From assembly GCF_026151165.2 (NCBI RefSeq), contig NZ_CP117849.1:1302001-1366000 (forward strand): a DNA stretch of 64,000 nucleotides, in the 5' to 3' direction. The DNA is from Cryobacterium sp. SO2. GTDB lineage: Bacteria > Actinomycetota > Actinomycetes > Actinomycetales > Microbacteriaceae. The translations under genes were made by a program, and so were the position numbers. The first letter of the stretch is position 1; every line of letters starts with the position of its first letter. This document shows positions 43,089 to 50,925 of this stretch, one piece after another. The notes beneath the pieces were generated by a model. It searched no databases. It worked only from the letters and a program-made list of their open reading frames with translations, and was not told where the DNA came from.

Positions 43089-44819
43089 CTAGAACCTGTA
43101 CAGCCGGGCGTCCCACGGGCGGAGCGCCGCCGACCCGTCGCCGCGGTAGTTGCCCAGCACCAGCTCGGCGCCGGAGATGTCGTCGGGCAGCCATTCGCCC
43201 TGCACGGTCAGGGGTTCGTCGGAGGCGTTCGCCAGCACCAGCAGCATCTGGCCGTTCCGTGAGCGGGTGAACGCGTACAGCTGCTCGTGATCGGGCTCGA
43301 TCAGCTCGAAGTCCCCGAGCGCCACCACCGGGTCCGCGTGCCGCAGCGCGATCAGCCGTTGGTAGAAGGCGAACACGCTGCGGGGAGCGTCCCGGTCGGC
43401 CGCCACGTTGATGCGCGGGTAGTTCGGGTTCACTGCCAGCCACGGGGTGGCGGTGCTGAAGCCCGCGTGGGCGGAGTCGTCCCACTGCATGGGGGTGCGA
43501 GCATTGTCCCTTCCCATGGCGTGCACGCCGGCCAGCACGCTCGCCGGCGACTGGTCGAACTGCTCGACGGCCTCGCGGTAGTGGTTGAGCGATTCGATGT
43601 CGCGGTAGTGCTCGATGCTCTCGAACCGCACATTCGTCATGCCGATCTCTTCGCCCTGGTAGATGTAGGGCGTGCCGCGGTGCAGATGCAGCACCAGCGC
43701 CCACAGGGTCGCGGACTCGTACCGGAACTCGTCGTCGTTGCCGAACCTGGAGACCAGCCGCGGCTGGTCGTGGTTGTTCAGGTAAAGGCTGTTCCAGCCG
43801 GTCTCGGCCAGGCCGTCCTGCCAGCGCGCCAGGCTCTGCTTGAGCGGCGGCAGGCGGCGGGGCAGCGGATCGAACTTGTGCGCGCCCTGATCGAGCGAGA
43901 CGTGCTCGAACTGGAAGATCATGTCGACCTCCGCACGCGCGGCATCCGTGAACAGCACGGCGTCGTCGATGCTCACGCCGGGCATCTCGCCCACGGTGAG
44001 GTGTTCTCCGGTGCGGCCGGCGAACACCGCGCGGTGCATCTCCTGCAGGTAGTCGTGGATCTGCGCGCCCATGGGGGAGCCTCCATCGGTGGCCGCCTGC
44101 GGCCCGCTCACCAGTTCGGGTTGTTTGGCGATGAAGTTGATCACGTCCATCCGGAACCCGTCGACGCCGCGGTCCAGCCACCAGTTCATCATCGTGTAGA
44201 CCGCCTGGCGCACCTCGGGGTTCTCCCAGTTGAGGTCGGGCTGCTGCTTCGCGAACAGGTGCAGGTAGTACTCATCCGTGGTCGGGTCGAGGGTCCAGGC
44301 CGGGCCGCTGAACGCGCTGCCCCAGCCGTTCGGCTCGGCGCCGTCGGCTCCGGGCTGACGCCACCAGTACCAGTCGCGTTTCGGGTTGTCCAGCGACGAC
44401 CGCGACTCGACGAACCACGGATGCTCGTCGCTGGTGTGGTTCACCACCAGGTCCATCACGATCTTGAGGCCGAGCTCGTGGGCCTCGGCCAGCAACAGGT
44501 CGAACTCGGCCAGGCTGCCGAACACCGGGTCGATGTCCTGGTAGTCGCGGATGTCGTAGCCGTTGTCGTGCTGCGGCGACGGGTAGACGGGGGAGAGCCA
44601 GATGGCGTCGACGCCGAGCTCGGCGAGATAGCCGAGCTTGGCGCGCACCCCGCCGAGGTCGCCCACGCCGTCACCGTCCGAGTCCGCGAAGCTGCGCGGA
44701 TAGACCTGGTAGACCACGGCGGTCGTCCACCACGGTGCCGCGACCGACGGCTGATCGGGCCGCGCGTTCTCTGCGCTCTCGGCGGACTCGGCGGGGGTGC
44801 GGCTGTCGACACTGGTCAC
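43089..44819 (-). CDS. alpha-glucosidase, GH13 family
   Basis: The 576-residue protein is an oligo-1,6-glucosidase/maltase-type GH13 enzyme. Motifs: VVYQVYPRSFADSDGDGVGD, DLVVNHTSDEHPWF, nucleophile region DGFRMDVINF near 221, acid/base VGEMPG near 278, and LNNHDQPRLVSRFG near 348; no signal peptide, so it acts on imported oligosaccharides. GTG 44819 has a strong AGGAGG before it; the much longer open frame upstream overlaps the ROK gene and is not GH13-like. It is divergent from a ROK regulator, which probably controls it. No sugar transporter genes are adjacent. Confidence 0.9.
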   Translation of the reverse strand: MTSVDSRTPAESAESAENARPDQPSVAAPWWTTAVVYQVYPRSFADSDGDGVGDLGGVRAKLGYLAELGVDAIWLSPVYPSPQHDNGYDIRDYQDIDPVFGSLAEFDLLLAEAHELGLKIVMDLVVNHTSDEHPWFVESRSSLDNPKRDWYWWRQPGADGAEPNGWGSAFSGPAWTLDPTTDEYYLHLFAKQQPDLNWENPEVRQAVYTMMNWWLDRGVDGFRMDVINFIAKQPELVSGPQAATDGGSPMGAQIHDYLQEMHRAVFAGRTGEHLTVGEMPGVSIDDAVLFTDAARAEVDMIFQFEHVSLDQGAHKFDPLPRRLPPLKQSLARWQDGLAETGWNSLYLNNHDQPRLVSRFGNDDEFRYESATLWALVLHLHRGTPYIYQGEEIGMTNVRFESIEHYRDIESLNHYREAVEQFDQSPASVLAGVHAMGRDNARTPMQWDDSAHAGFSTATPWLAVNPNYPRINVAADRDAPRSVFAFYQRLIALRHADPVVALGDFELIEPDHEQLYAFTRSRNGQMLLVLANASDEPLTVQGEWLPDDISGAELVLGNYRGDGSAALRPWDARLYRF

Positions 44820-44861
44820 GTGGGATCCTCCTGGCCGGGGAACGTCCGGGCGGGGCGGGCA

Positions 44862-44910
44862 TCCAACGGCGCGAATTGGTTTTCTGGTGGAAAGAAGTCG
44901 TTGGACCAAT
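44862..44910. promoter_or_regulatory. nested inverted repeats between GH13 and ROK genes
   Basis: TCCAACG (44862-44868) is the exact complement of CGTTGGA (44899-44905), and ATTGG (44875) of CCAAT (44906). The AT-rich core TTTTCTGGTGGAAAG lies inside. This is the divergent promoter of a sugar hydrolase and its likely repressor, so it is a fair operator candidate. Confidence 0.4.
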
Positions 44911-45008
44911 CTAGTGGGAGTCTCCCCGCACGCGCAGCCTCCGACCGGGGCCGGCCGATATGTCAAGATGAGAGCCAGCCCGCTCGGGGGCCAGGGAAGG
45001 CGAACGCC

Positions 45009-46235
45009 ATGTACGGGAGTGCGGAGGCTGCTGCGCCGACGAGTTCTGCGGCGATCAGTGCGGTGCCGACGAGTTCTTCGCCGATCAGTGAATCGGCCAT
45101 GGCCCTGGCGCGCGCGGTGCTCATGCACGGACCGATCTCCCGCGGCGAACTCGGGCGTCGCCTCGGTCTCTCCCCGGCCAGCCTCACCCGCTTGAGCCGG
45201 CCGTTCTTCGATCGCGGCCTGTTCGTCGAGGTGAGCGACGACAACAACGCCGGTGTCGGCCGCCCCACCCGGCCGCTGGACGTGCGGATGGACGGGCGCC
45301 GATTCGTCGGAGTCAAACTCACCGGCGACGACGCCTTCGGCGTGCTCACCGACCTCCGCACCACCGAGCTCGCCTCCGGCCACCGGGCGCTCCCGACCCG
45401 CGACGTCGAGACCGTCGTGGCCCACCTCGTCTCCCTGGTGCGCGAACTCGCCGAATCCGGCTCGATCGCGGCGGTCGGGGTATCCGTCGGCGGGAACGTC
45501 ACCGACGCGCGGGTCGTCACCCGGGCGCCGTTCCTGGGCTGGCGGGAGGTCGACCTCGCGTCGGCACTGGAAGCGAACCTCGGCATCCCGGTGCTGGTGG
45601 AGAACGACGTGGCCGGCCTCGCCGCCGCCGAACAGTGGTTCGGAGCGGGCCGCGGCACGTCCAGCTTCGCCGTGCTCACCATCGGCATCGGCGTGGGCTA
45701 CGGCCTCGTCGTGAACGACCAGGTCATTACGACCAGGGACAGCGGTCTGGGCCTCGGCGGACACCTGCCGCTCGACCCCGACGGACCGGAGTGCGCCCTA
45801 GGACACCGCGGCTGCTCGGAGGCCATGCTCACCGAGGCGAGCATCCAGGCGACCGTGGGGCGGATGCTCGGACGCGACGTGGCCTACCCGGAGGTGCTGG
45901 CGCTCGCCGCAGCGGGGGACCCCGCCGCGCTGGGCGTACTGCGGGCCTCCGGCCGGGCGCTCGGCCGGCTCGTGGCGCTCATCACGAACCTGGCCATGGT
46001 TGACACCGTCGTGCTCTCGGGCGAGGGCATCGGGCTGTGGAACGTCGTGGCCGACGAGATCGTCAGCACGGCCCGCGCCGGCCGGGACCCCGAGGCCTCC
46101 GCCCTGCAGATCAGCGTGGACGAGAGCGGCGTCTCGTCCTGGGCCCGGGGAGCGGCGGCCGTCGCGATCCAGCACACCCTGGCCAGGCTGACCCTCGCCG
46201 ACGAGCCGCGCGGAACCGGCTGGCCGCACCGGTGA
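45009..46235 (+). CDS. ROK family transcriptional regulator
   Basis: The 408-residue protein has an N-terminal winged helix (ISRGELGRRLGLSPASLTRLSRPF, about 43-66) and a ROK sugar-kinase-like domain with VGVSVGGNVTD, VENDVAGLAAAEQWFG, and the zinc-binding region GHLPLDPDGPECALGHRGCSEAM near 260-282. Members act as sugar-sensing repressors. ATG 45009 follows GGGAAGG. The first 30 residues are Ser/Ala-rich. Divergent placement suggests that it represses the GH13 gene in response to a sugar or sugar phosphate. Confidence 0.88.
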   Translation: MYGSAEAAAPTSSAAISAVPTSSSPISESAMALARAVLMHGPISRGELGRRLGLSPASLTRLSRPFFDRGLFVEVSDDNNAGVGRPTRPLDVRMDGRRFVGVKLTGDDAFGVLTDLRTTELASGHRALPTRDVETVVAHLVSLVRELAESGSIAAVGVSVGGNVTDARVVTRAPFLGWREVDLASALEANLGIPVLVENDVAGLAAAEQWFGAGRGTSSFAVLTIGIGVGYGLVVNDQVITTRDSGLGLGGHLPLDPDGPECALGHRGCSEAMLTEASIQATVGRMLGRDVAYPEVLALAAAGDPAALGVLRASGRALGRLVALITNLAMVDTVVLSGEGIGLWNVVADEIVSTARAGRDPEASALQISVDESGVSSWARGAAAVAIQHTLARLTLADEPRGTGWPHR

Positions 46236-46312
46236 GGTGCCGGGAATAAGATCGTCCCGACTGCCGTTGACACCCACATACATGCAAACGCATTGAATCC
46301 TGGAGGCTGAAA

Positions 46313-47506
46313 ATGCAGTTCGGAATCTTCACAGTCGGCGATCTGACCACCGATCCCACCACGGGGCAGACCCCCACCGAGCACGAGCGCATCAAGGCCA
46401 TGCTCACCATCGCGCAGAAGGCCGAAGAGGTCGGCCTCGACGTCTTCGCCGCCGGCGAGCACCACAACCCGCCGTTCGTGCCGTCGAGCCCGACGACCAT
46501 GCTCGGCTACATCGCGGCCAAGACCGAGCGGATCATCCTCTCCACCGCCACGACGCTGATCACCACGAGCGACCCGGTGAAGATCGCCGAGGACTTCGCG
46601 ATGCTCCAGCACATCGCCGACGGCCGGGTGGACCTCACCCTGGGCCGCGGCAACACCGGCCCGGTCTACCCGTGGTTCGGCCAGGACATCCGCCAGGGCA
46701 TCCCGCTGGCGCTGGAGAACTACGCGCTGCTGCGCCGGCTCTGGCGTGAAGACTACGTCGACTGGGAGGGCCAGTTCCGCACACCGCTGCAGGGCTTCCA
46801 GTCCACCCCGCGCCCGCTCGACGGCGTGCCGCCGTTCGTCTGGCACGGCAGCATCCGCAGCCCGGAGATCGCCGAGCAGGCCGCGTACTACGGCGACGGC
46901 TTCTTCTCCAACCACATCTTCTGGCCGGCCTCGCACACCGCCAAGATGGTCAAGTACTACCGCAACCGCTTCGAGCACTACGGCCACGGCACCGCCGCGC
47001 AGGCCATGGTGGGCCTCGGCGGCCAGGTGTTCATGAGCAAGAACTCGCAGGACGCCAAGAGCGAATTCCGGCCCTACTTCGACAACGCACCGGTGTACGG
47101 CAACGGCCCGAGCATGGAGGACTTCACCTCGCAGACCCCGCTCACGGTCGGCAGCCCGCAGGAGGTCATCGACCGCACCCTCGGCTTCCGCGACTACGTC
47201 GGCGACTACCAGCGTCAGCTCTGGCTGATGGACCACGCCGGCCTGCCGCTGAAGACCGTGCTCGAGCAGCTCGACATCCTCGGCGAGGAGGTCGTGCCGG
47301 TGCTCCGCAAGGAGTTCGCGAAGAACCGTCCCGCCGATGTGCCGGATGGCCCCACCCACGAATCCCTGGTGCTCGCCGCCCAGGCGCCGGTTGCCACCGC
47401 AGCCGTGCTGCGCGACGACCTCGACACCTCGGCCGCGATCGCGCCGCACCGGCGCGCATCCGGTGCCGCGTTCGGCCTGGCCGGCGCCGGCAAGACCGGA
47501 GCCTAG
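46313..47506 (+). CDS. LLM class flavin-dependent oxidoreductase (CE1758 type)
   Basis: The 397-residue protein is a luciferase-like monooxygenase: MQFGIFTVGDLTTDPTTG, DVFAAGEHHNPPFVPSSP, LSTATTLITTSDPVKIAEDFAMLQ and GRVDLTLGRGNTGPVYPWFG. It uses reduced FMN and O2 on an unidentified substrate. The TTGACA at 46267-46272 may be its -35. It is followed after two bases by an FMN reductase, the normal partner supplying FMNH2, and this pair is known as CE1758/CE1759 in related genomes. Confidence 0.88.
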   Translation: MQFGIFTVGDLTTDPTTGQTPTEHERIKAMLTIAQKAEEVGLDVFAAGEHHNPPFVPSSPTTMLGYIAAKTERIILSTATTLITTSDPVKIAEDFAMLQHIADGRVDLTLGRGNTGPVYPWFGQDIRQGIPLALENYALLRRLWREDYVDWEGQFRTPLQGFQSTPRPLDGVPPFVWHGSIRSPEIAEQAAYYGDGFFSNHIFWPASHTAKMVKYYRNRFEHYGHGTAAQAMVGLGGQVFMSKNSQDAKSEFRPYFDNAPVYGNGPSMEDFTSQTPLTVGSPQEVIDRTLGFRDYVGDYQRQLWLMDHAGLPLKTVLEQLDILGEEVVPVLRKEFAKNRPADVPDGPTHESLVLAAQAPVATAAVLRDDLDTSAAIAPHRRASGAAFGLAGAGKTGA

Positions 47507-47508
47507 GA

Positions 47509-48153
47509 ATGACCGAGCGCACTCTGGCGGTCGTCTCCGCCGGGCTCAGCCAGCCGTCGTCGACCCGGCTGCTCGCCGACAAGCTCGCCACGGCCACCGT
47601 GGCGCGGCTTGCCGACGAGGGCATCAGCACCACCGTGGTCACCTACGAGCTGCGCGACTACGCGCAGGACATCATGAACAACATGCTCACCGGGTTCGCC
47701 AACCCGCGGCTGGAAGAGATGATCGAGGCCGTCACCGCGGCCGACGGCCTGATCGCCGTCACCCCGATCTTCACCACCAGCTACAGCGGCCTGTTCAAGA
47801 CCTTCTTCGACGTGCTCGACAACCGCTCGCTCACCGACCAGCCCGTGCTGATCGGCGCGACAGCGGGAACGGCCAGGCACTCCCTGGCGCTCGACTACGC
47901 TCTGCGGCCGATGTTCACCTACCTGCACGCCGTGGTGGTGCCCACGTCGGTGTTCGCCGCGTCGGAGGACTGGGGCACCGGAGACAGCGGCGGCCGGATC
48001 GACAGCCGCGTGGCCACCCTCCCGGCGCGCATCGAACGCGCGGCGGGGGAGCTCGCGGCCCTGGTCGCCCGCTCCGACCGCTCCACCCGGGTGCGCGACC
48101 CCTTCGAGCTGCCCGCCGGCTTCAACCCCAGCGGGATGTTCCCGCCCCGCTAG
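47509..48153 (+). CDS. NAD(P)H-dependent FMN reductase (CE1759 type)
   Basis: The 214-residue flavodoxin-like protein has VVSAGLSQPSSTRLLADKL for FMN phosphate binding, TPIFTTSYSGLFKTFFDVLD (the PxYxxSxxGxLK-like loop) and LIGATAGTARHS. It reduces FMN for the LLM enzyme encoded just upstream; AGGA before its ATG overlaps that gene's stop, so the two are coupled. A strong hairpin repeat follows seven bases after the stop and may mark the transcript end. Confidence 0.87.
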   Translation: MTERTLAVVSAGLSQPSSTRLLADKLATATVARLADEGISTTVVTYELRDYAQDIMNNMLTGFANPRLEEMIEAVTAADGLIAVTPIFTTSYSGLFKTFFDVLDNRSLTDQPVLIGATAGTARHSLALDYALRPMFTYLHAVVVPTSVFAASEDWGTGDSGGRIDSRVATLPARIERAAGELAALVARSDRSTRVRDPFELPAGFNPSGMFPPR

Positions 48154-48159
48154 GTTCCA

Positions 48160-48215
48160 CGAAAGCGGTCGTGTGGTCACCTCAGTTCGCTGAGGTGACC
48201 ACACGGCCGCTTTCG
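48160..48215. repeat. 26-bp-arm hairpin with TTCG loop, GCGAAAGCGG family
   Basis: Arms 48160-48185 and 48190-48215 pair with a single mismatch (a G-U in RNA) around the stable tetraloop TTCG. The left arm starts CGAAAGCGGTCGTGTGGTCA. There is no T-run after it. A diverged copy is at 3876-3936. Confidence 0.92.
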
Positions 48216-48342
48216 CGTGCTTGAGGGGGCGCATTGCACAGGTCGCCTCACCGCGGGACTTTTGGCTCTGCCCGGCCTTCGCGCCGGGCGACAGACTGGG
48301 GATCGGTGCGCCGGAGAGAGTGCGTCCGCAGAGACGGACGCC

Positions 48343-49362
48343 GTGACAACCGCGCAGACAGGTCGTCGCATGGTCCCCGTTCTCGATGCCACGGCGGTCC
48401 CGGATGCCCGCGCCGCGTTCTTCGCCGCCGCAGCCGTGACACCGGCGGCACCGGACGCCACCGCCGTCGACCTGTCCGTGCGGATCGGCTCCCTCACCCT
48501 GCGCAGCCCGGTGATGCCGGCATCCGGCTGCTTCGGCCCCGAACTCGGCGCGCTCATCCCGGTCGCCGAACTCGGCGCCACCGTCACCAAGACCGTCTTC
48601 GGCTCGGCCCGCGGCGGCAACCCCGTGCACAGGCTCACCGAGATCCCCGCCGGCATGGTCAACAGCGTCGGCATCCCCAGCCGCGGCCCGGCCGGCTACC
48701 TGGCCGAGCTGCACCCCCGCTACGCGGCCCTCGACGCCCCCACCATCATCAGCGTGGGCGGGCACCGGCCGGGCGAATACGCCCCGGTCGTTGAGGCCCT
48801 GCGCGAGATCGGCAGCGCGTACGAACTCAACGTGTCGTGCCCCAACCTCGACCGCGACGGCACCGACATCGGCTCCGACCCCGCCGCCATTCGCGCGGTC
48901 GTCGCTGCCGTGCGCCGGGTCACGGACAAGCCCATCATCGTGAAACTGCCGGTGCTCGTTGCATCCATCGCGGACTGCGCCCGCGCCGCCGAGGAGGCCG
49001 GCGCCGATGCGGTCTGCGTGGCCAACTCCATTCCGGCGATGCCGCTCGACCCGATCACCCGCCGGCCGATCCTCGGCAACGTGATCGGGGGCCTGTCCGG
49101 GCCGTCGATCAAACCGATCGTGCTGCGGCTGGTCTGGCTGGCCTCACGGGCCGTGCAGATCCCGGTGATCGCCTGTGGGGGAGTGGAGAGCGTCGACGAT
49201 GCCCTCGACTACTTCTCGGTGGGCGCCAGCGCCGTGCAGGTGGGCACGGCCGGCTTCGCTCGGCCCTTCGCCGCGGTTCAGATCGCCCGCGGGCTGCGGC
49301 AACGATGCCTCGACGCCGGAGCCGGCAGCATCCGCGAGCTGCTCGAATCGGAGGCGTTCTGA
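48343..49362 (+). CDS. dihydroorotate dehydrogenase, class 1 (PyrD-type)
   Basis: The 339-residue protein has the class 1B pattern: VRIGSLTLRSPVMPASGCFG, VTKTVFGSARGGNPVHRL, GMVNSVGIPSRGPAGY, the NVSCPNLDRDGTDIG segment with the presumed catalytic Cys, IIVKLPVL, and IACGGVESVDDALDYFSVGASAVQVGT for FMN phosphate. It normally oxidises dihydroorotate with NAD+ via PyrK, which is two genes downstream. GTG 48343 is my choice; ATG 48370 is possible. No other pyr genes are here, and the HTH gene between hints at a dedicated catabolic or salvage role. Confidence 0.82.
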   Translation: MTTAQTGRRMVPVLDATAVPDARAAFFAAAAVTPAAPDATAVDLSVRIGSLTLRSPVMPASGCFGPELGALIPVAELGATVTKTVFGSARGGNPVHRLTEIPAGMVNSVGIPSRGPAGYLAELHPRYAALDAPTIISVGGHRPGEYAPVVEALREIGSAYELNVSCPNLDRDGTDIGSDPAAIRAVVAAVRRVTDKPIIVKLPVLVASIADCARAAEEAGADAVCVANSIPAMPLDPITRRPILGNVIGGLSGPSIKPIVLRLVWLASRAVQIPVIACGGVESVDDALDYFSVGASAVQVGTAGFARPFAAVQIARGLRQRCLDAGAGSIRELLESEAF

Positions 49363-49667
49363 TGGGCGCCGCCGCGAAACCGATGGCCGTGGTGGTGCGT
49401 GCCCTCGACACCCTCACCTGCCTGGCCGGGCACCCGCAGGGCCTCACCATCCAGCAGCTGCACCACACCCTCGGCATCCCGCTGGCCAGCATGCACCGCA
49501 TGCTCGCCACCCTCGAGCACGAAGAATTCATCAGCAGGTGCCGGGTGAGCAAACGCTACGTGCTCGGCACGGCCGCACGATCACTGACGCAGCCGCTCAC
49601 CCAGGAGCCCGTCCCCGAGGGCCGCCCGGTTGCCTCGCCCGCCGGCCAGACAGGACCCACCCCGTGA
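49362..49667 (+). CDS. IclR-type winged-helix protein without effector domain
   Basis: The 101-residue protein has only the IclR DNA-binding part: VVRALDTLTCLAGHPQGLTI, then QQLHHTLGIPLASMHRMLATLEHEEFI (recognition helix near 40-60) and SRCRVSKRYVLG for the wing. The usual effector-binding domain of about 170 residues is missing and replaced by a short Pro-rich tail. It overlaps the stop of the pyrD-like gene and the start of pyrK, so it is an original part of the operon, probably a local regulator. Confidence 0.78.
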   Translation: MGAAAKPMAVVVRALDTLTCLAGHPQGLTIQQLHHTLGIPLASMHRMLATLEHEEFISRCRVSKRYVLGTAARSLTQPLTQEPVPEGRPVASPAGQTGPTP

Positions 49668-50662
49668 CGCTCACCCCGCCCACGAGCACCCCGCCCACGA
49701 GCACCCCGCCCACGAGCACCGCCACCGAGGCCTACCTCCGCGGCCGTGCGGCCGCCGCCCGGCAGCGCGCCTTCGCCCAGGCGGATGCCGCGGCGCTCGA
49801 CGGACTCATCTCGGTGCGTCCACGCGCGGCCGTGCCCCGCCCGCAACCGGTCTGGGACGACGCCGAGGTCCTCCTGCACGAGCCGGTGGCCCAGCGTTAC
49901 CACCGCCTGGTTCTGGCCAGCGACACCATCGCCGCCACCGCGCAGGCCGGCCAGTTCATGATGATCACGGTGCCGCCGCACGACGGCGACCGGATCCTGC
50001 TGCCCCGGCCGATGGCGATCCACCGCCGCCGGCCGGCGACCACCAGCCGGCCCGGCACCATCGAGCTGATCTACGGTGTGGTCGGCCGCGGCACCCGCGC
50101 CCTGGCCGCCGTGCCCGTCGGCGCCCGGCTGCAGGTCACCGGCCCGCTCGGCCGCGGCTTCGAGTTTCCGGCCGCCACCCGCTCGGCCCTGCTGATCGGC
50201 CGGGGCGTCGGCGTCTGCGGGGTGATGGGCGCAGCGGAAGACGCCGCGGCAGCGGGCATCCGCACGACCATGGTGCTCAGCGGCCAGCGGCCGGAGCAGC
50301 TGCTCGGCCGCAGCGACTGCGCCGACCTGGGTGTGCGCGTGATCGAGGCCACTGACGACGACGGCTCCAGCGACCTGGCCACCCTCGGCAACCGGTTGCG
50401 CGCCGAATTCGACGGCGGTACCCCCGACACCACCCCGCCCGACGTGGTCATGGTGTGCGGCGCCGGCGTGCTCGCCCGCCTCGCCGCCGAACTCGGCGCG
50501 CACTGGGGCGTGCCGGTGCAGGCCTCGCTCGAGGCGCACATGGCCTGCGGCCTCGGCTACTGCCACGGCTGCGCCGCCCCCGTGCGCACCGACCCGAGCG
50601 TGGAGGGTCCGCTGGTCTGCGCCGACGGGCCGGTCTTCGACGCCGCCATCCCTATCGTTTAA
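49664..50662 (+). CDS. dihydroorotate dehydrogenase electron transfer subunit (PyrK-type)
   Basis: The 332-residue protein has the ferredoxin-reductase fold of PyrK: PRPMAIHRRR for FAD, IELIYGVVGRGTRALAAV, GPLGRGFEF, and the [2Fe-2S] ligands in HMACGLGYCHGCAAP and LVCADGPVF. It passes electrons between the class 1B dehydrogenase and NAD+. It starts at GTG 49664 inside the previous stop. The first 75 residues, including TPPTSTPPTST repeats and an Ala/Arg-rich stretch, are longer than usual for PyrK. Confidence 0.86.
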   Translation: MTLTPPTSTPPTSTPPTSTATEAYLRGRAAAARQRAFAQADAAALDGLISVRPRAAVPRPQPVWDDAEVLLHEPVAQRYHRLVLASDTIAATAQAGQFMMITVPPHDGDRILLPRPMAIHRRRPATTSRPGTIELIYGVVGRGTRALAAVPVGARLQVTGPLGRGFEFPAATRSALLIGRGVGVCGVMGAAEDAAAAGIRTTMVLSGQRPEQLLGRSDCADLGVRVIEATDDDGSSDLATLGNRLRAEFDGGTPDTTPPDVVMVCGAGVLARLAAELGAHWGVPVQASLEAHMACGLGYCHGCAAPVRTDPSVEGPLVCADGPVFDAAIPIV

Positions 50663-50671
50663 CGCCTGTTC

Positions 50672-50925
50672 TGCTAGGGTTGGTCAGGTAGTTCTTCGGA
50701 TCTACCCGCAGTACCCGGAGCAGACTGGCAGGACGCTGGTCCTCGGTGGTGGTTTCCCAACGCACGGCGCGCCCAGAGCGCAGCCCCGTTGGTGAATTTC
50801 TACTGGTGGCCAGCAACGTCAGCGCCCAACACATGTTCGGCAGCTAGTTCTGCCTGATCCTGCTCCGATGTCCCACTCGCGCGCCACACGGGCAAACGAG
50901 TCTAAACAAAGGAGAGAACCCCCAT
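50672..50925 (+). ncRNA. structured 5' leader of pnp (actino-pnp-like)
   Basis: About 250 bp separate pyrK from pnp. TGCTAGGGT (50672-50680) looks like an extended -10, so most of this would be transcribed leader. A hairpin GGTAG...CTACC with a TTCTTCGGAT loop lies at 50686-50705, followed by conserved-looking non-coding sequence. Actinobacterial pnp genes often carry the actino-pnp RNA motif thought to mediate control by the enzyme itself; I infer this one by position and structure, not by alignment. Confidence 0.5.

Noticed and set aside
43089..45764. 891-residue glucosidase with N-terminal extension
   Set aside because: The extra frame is antisense to the ROK gene; a strong AGGAGG sits before GTG 44819.
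48160..48215. Rho-independent terminator
   Set aside because: The stem is excellent but no T-run follows, and a related copy stands in front of nasA, so it is listed as a repeat.
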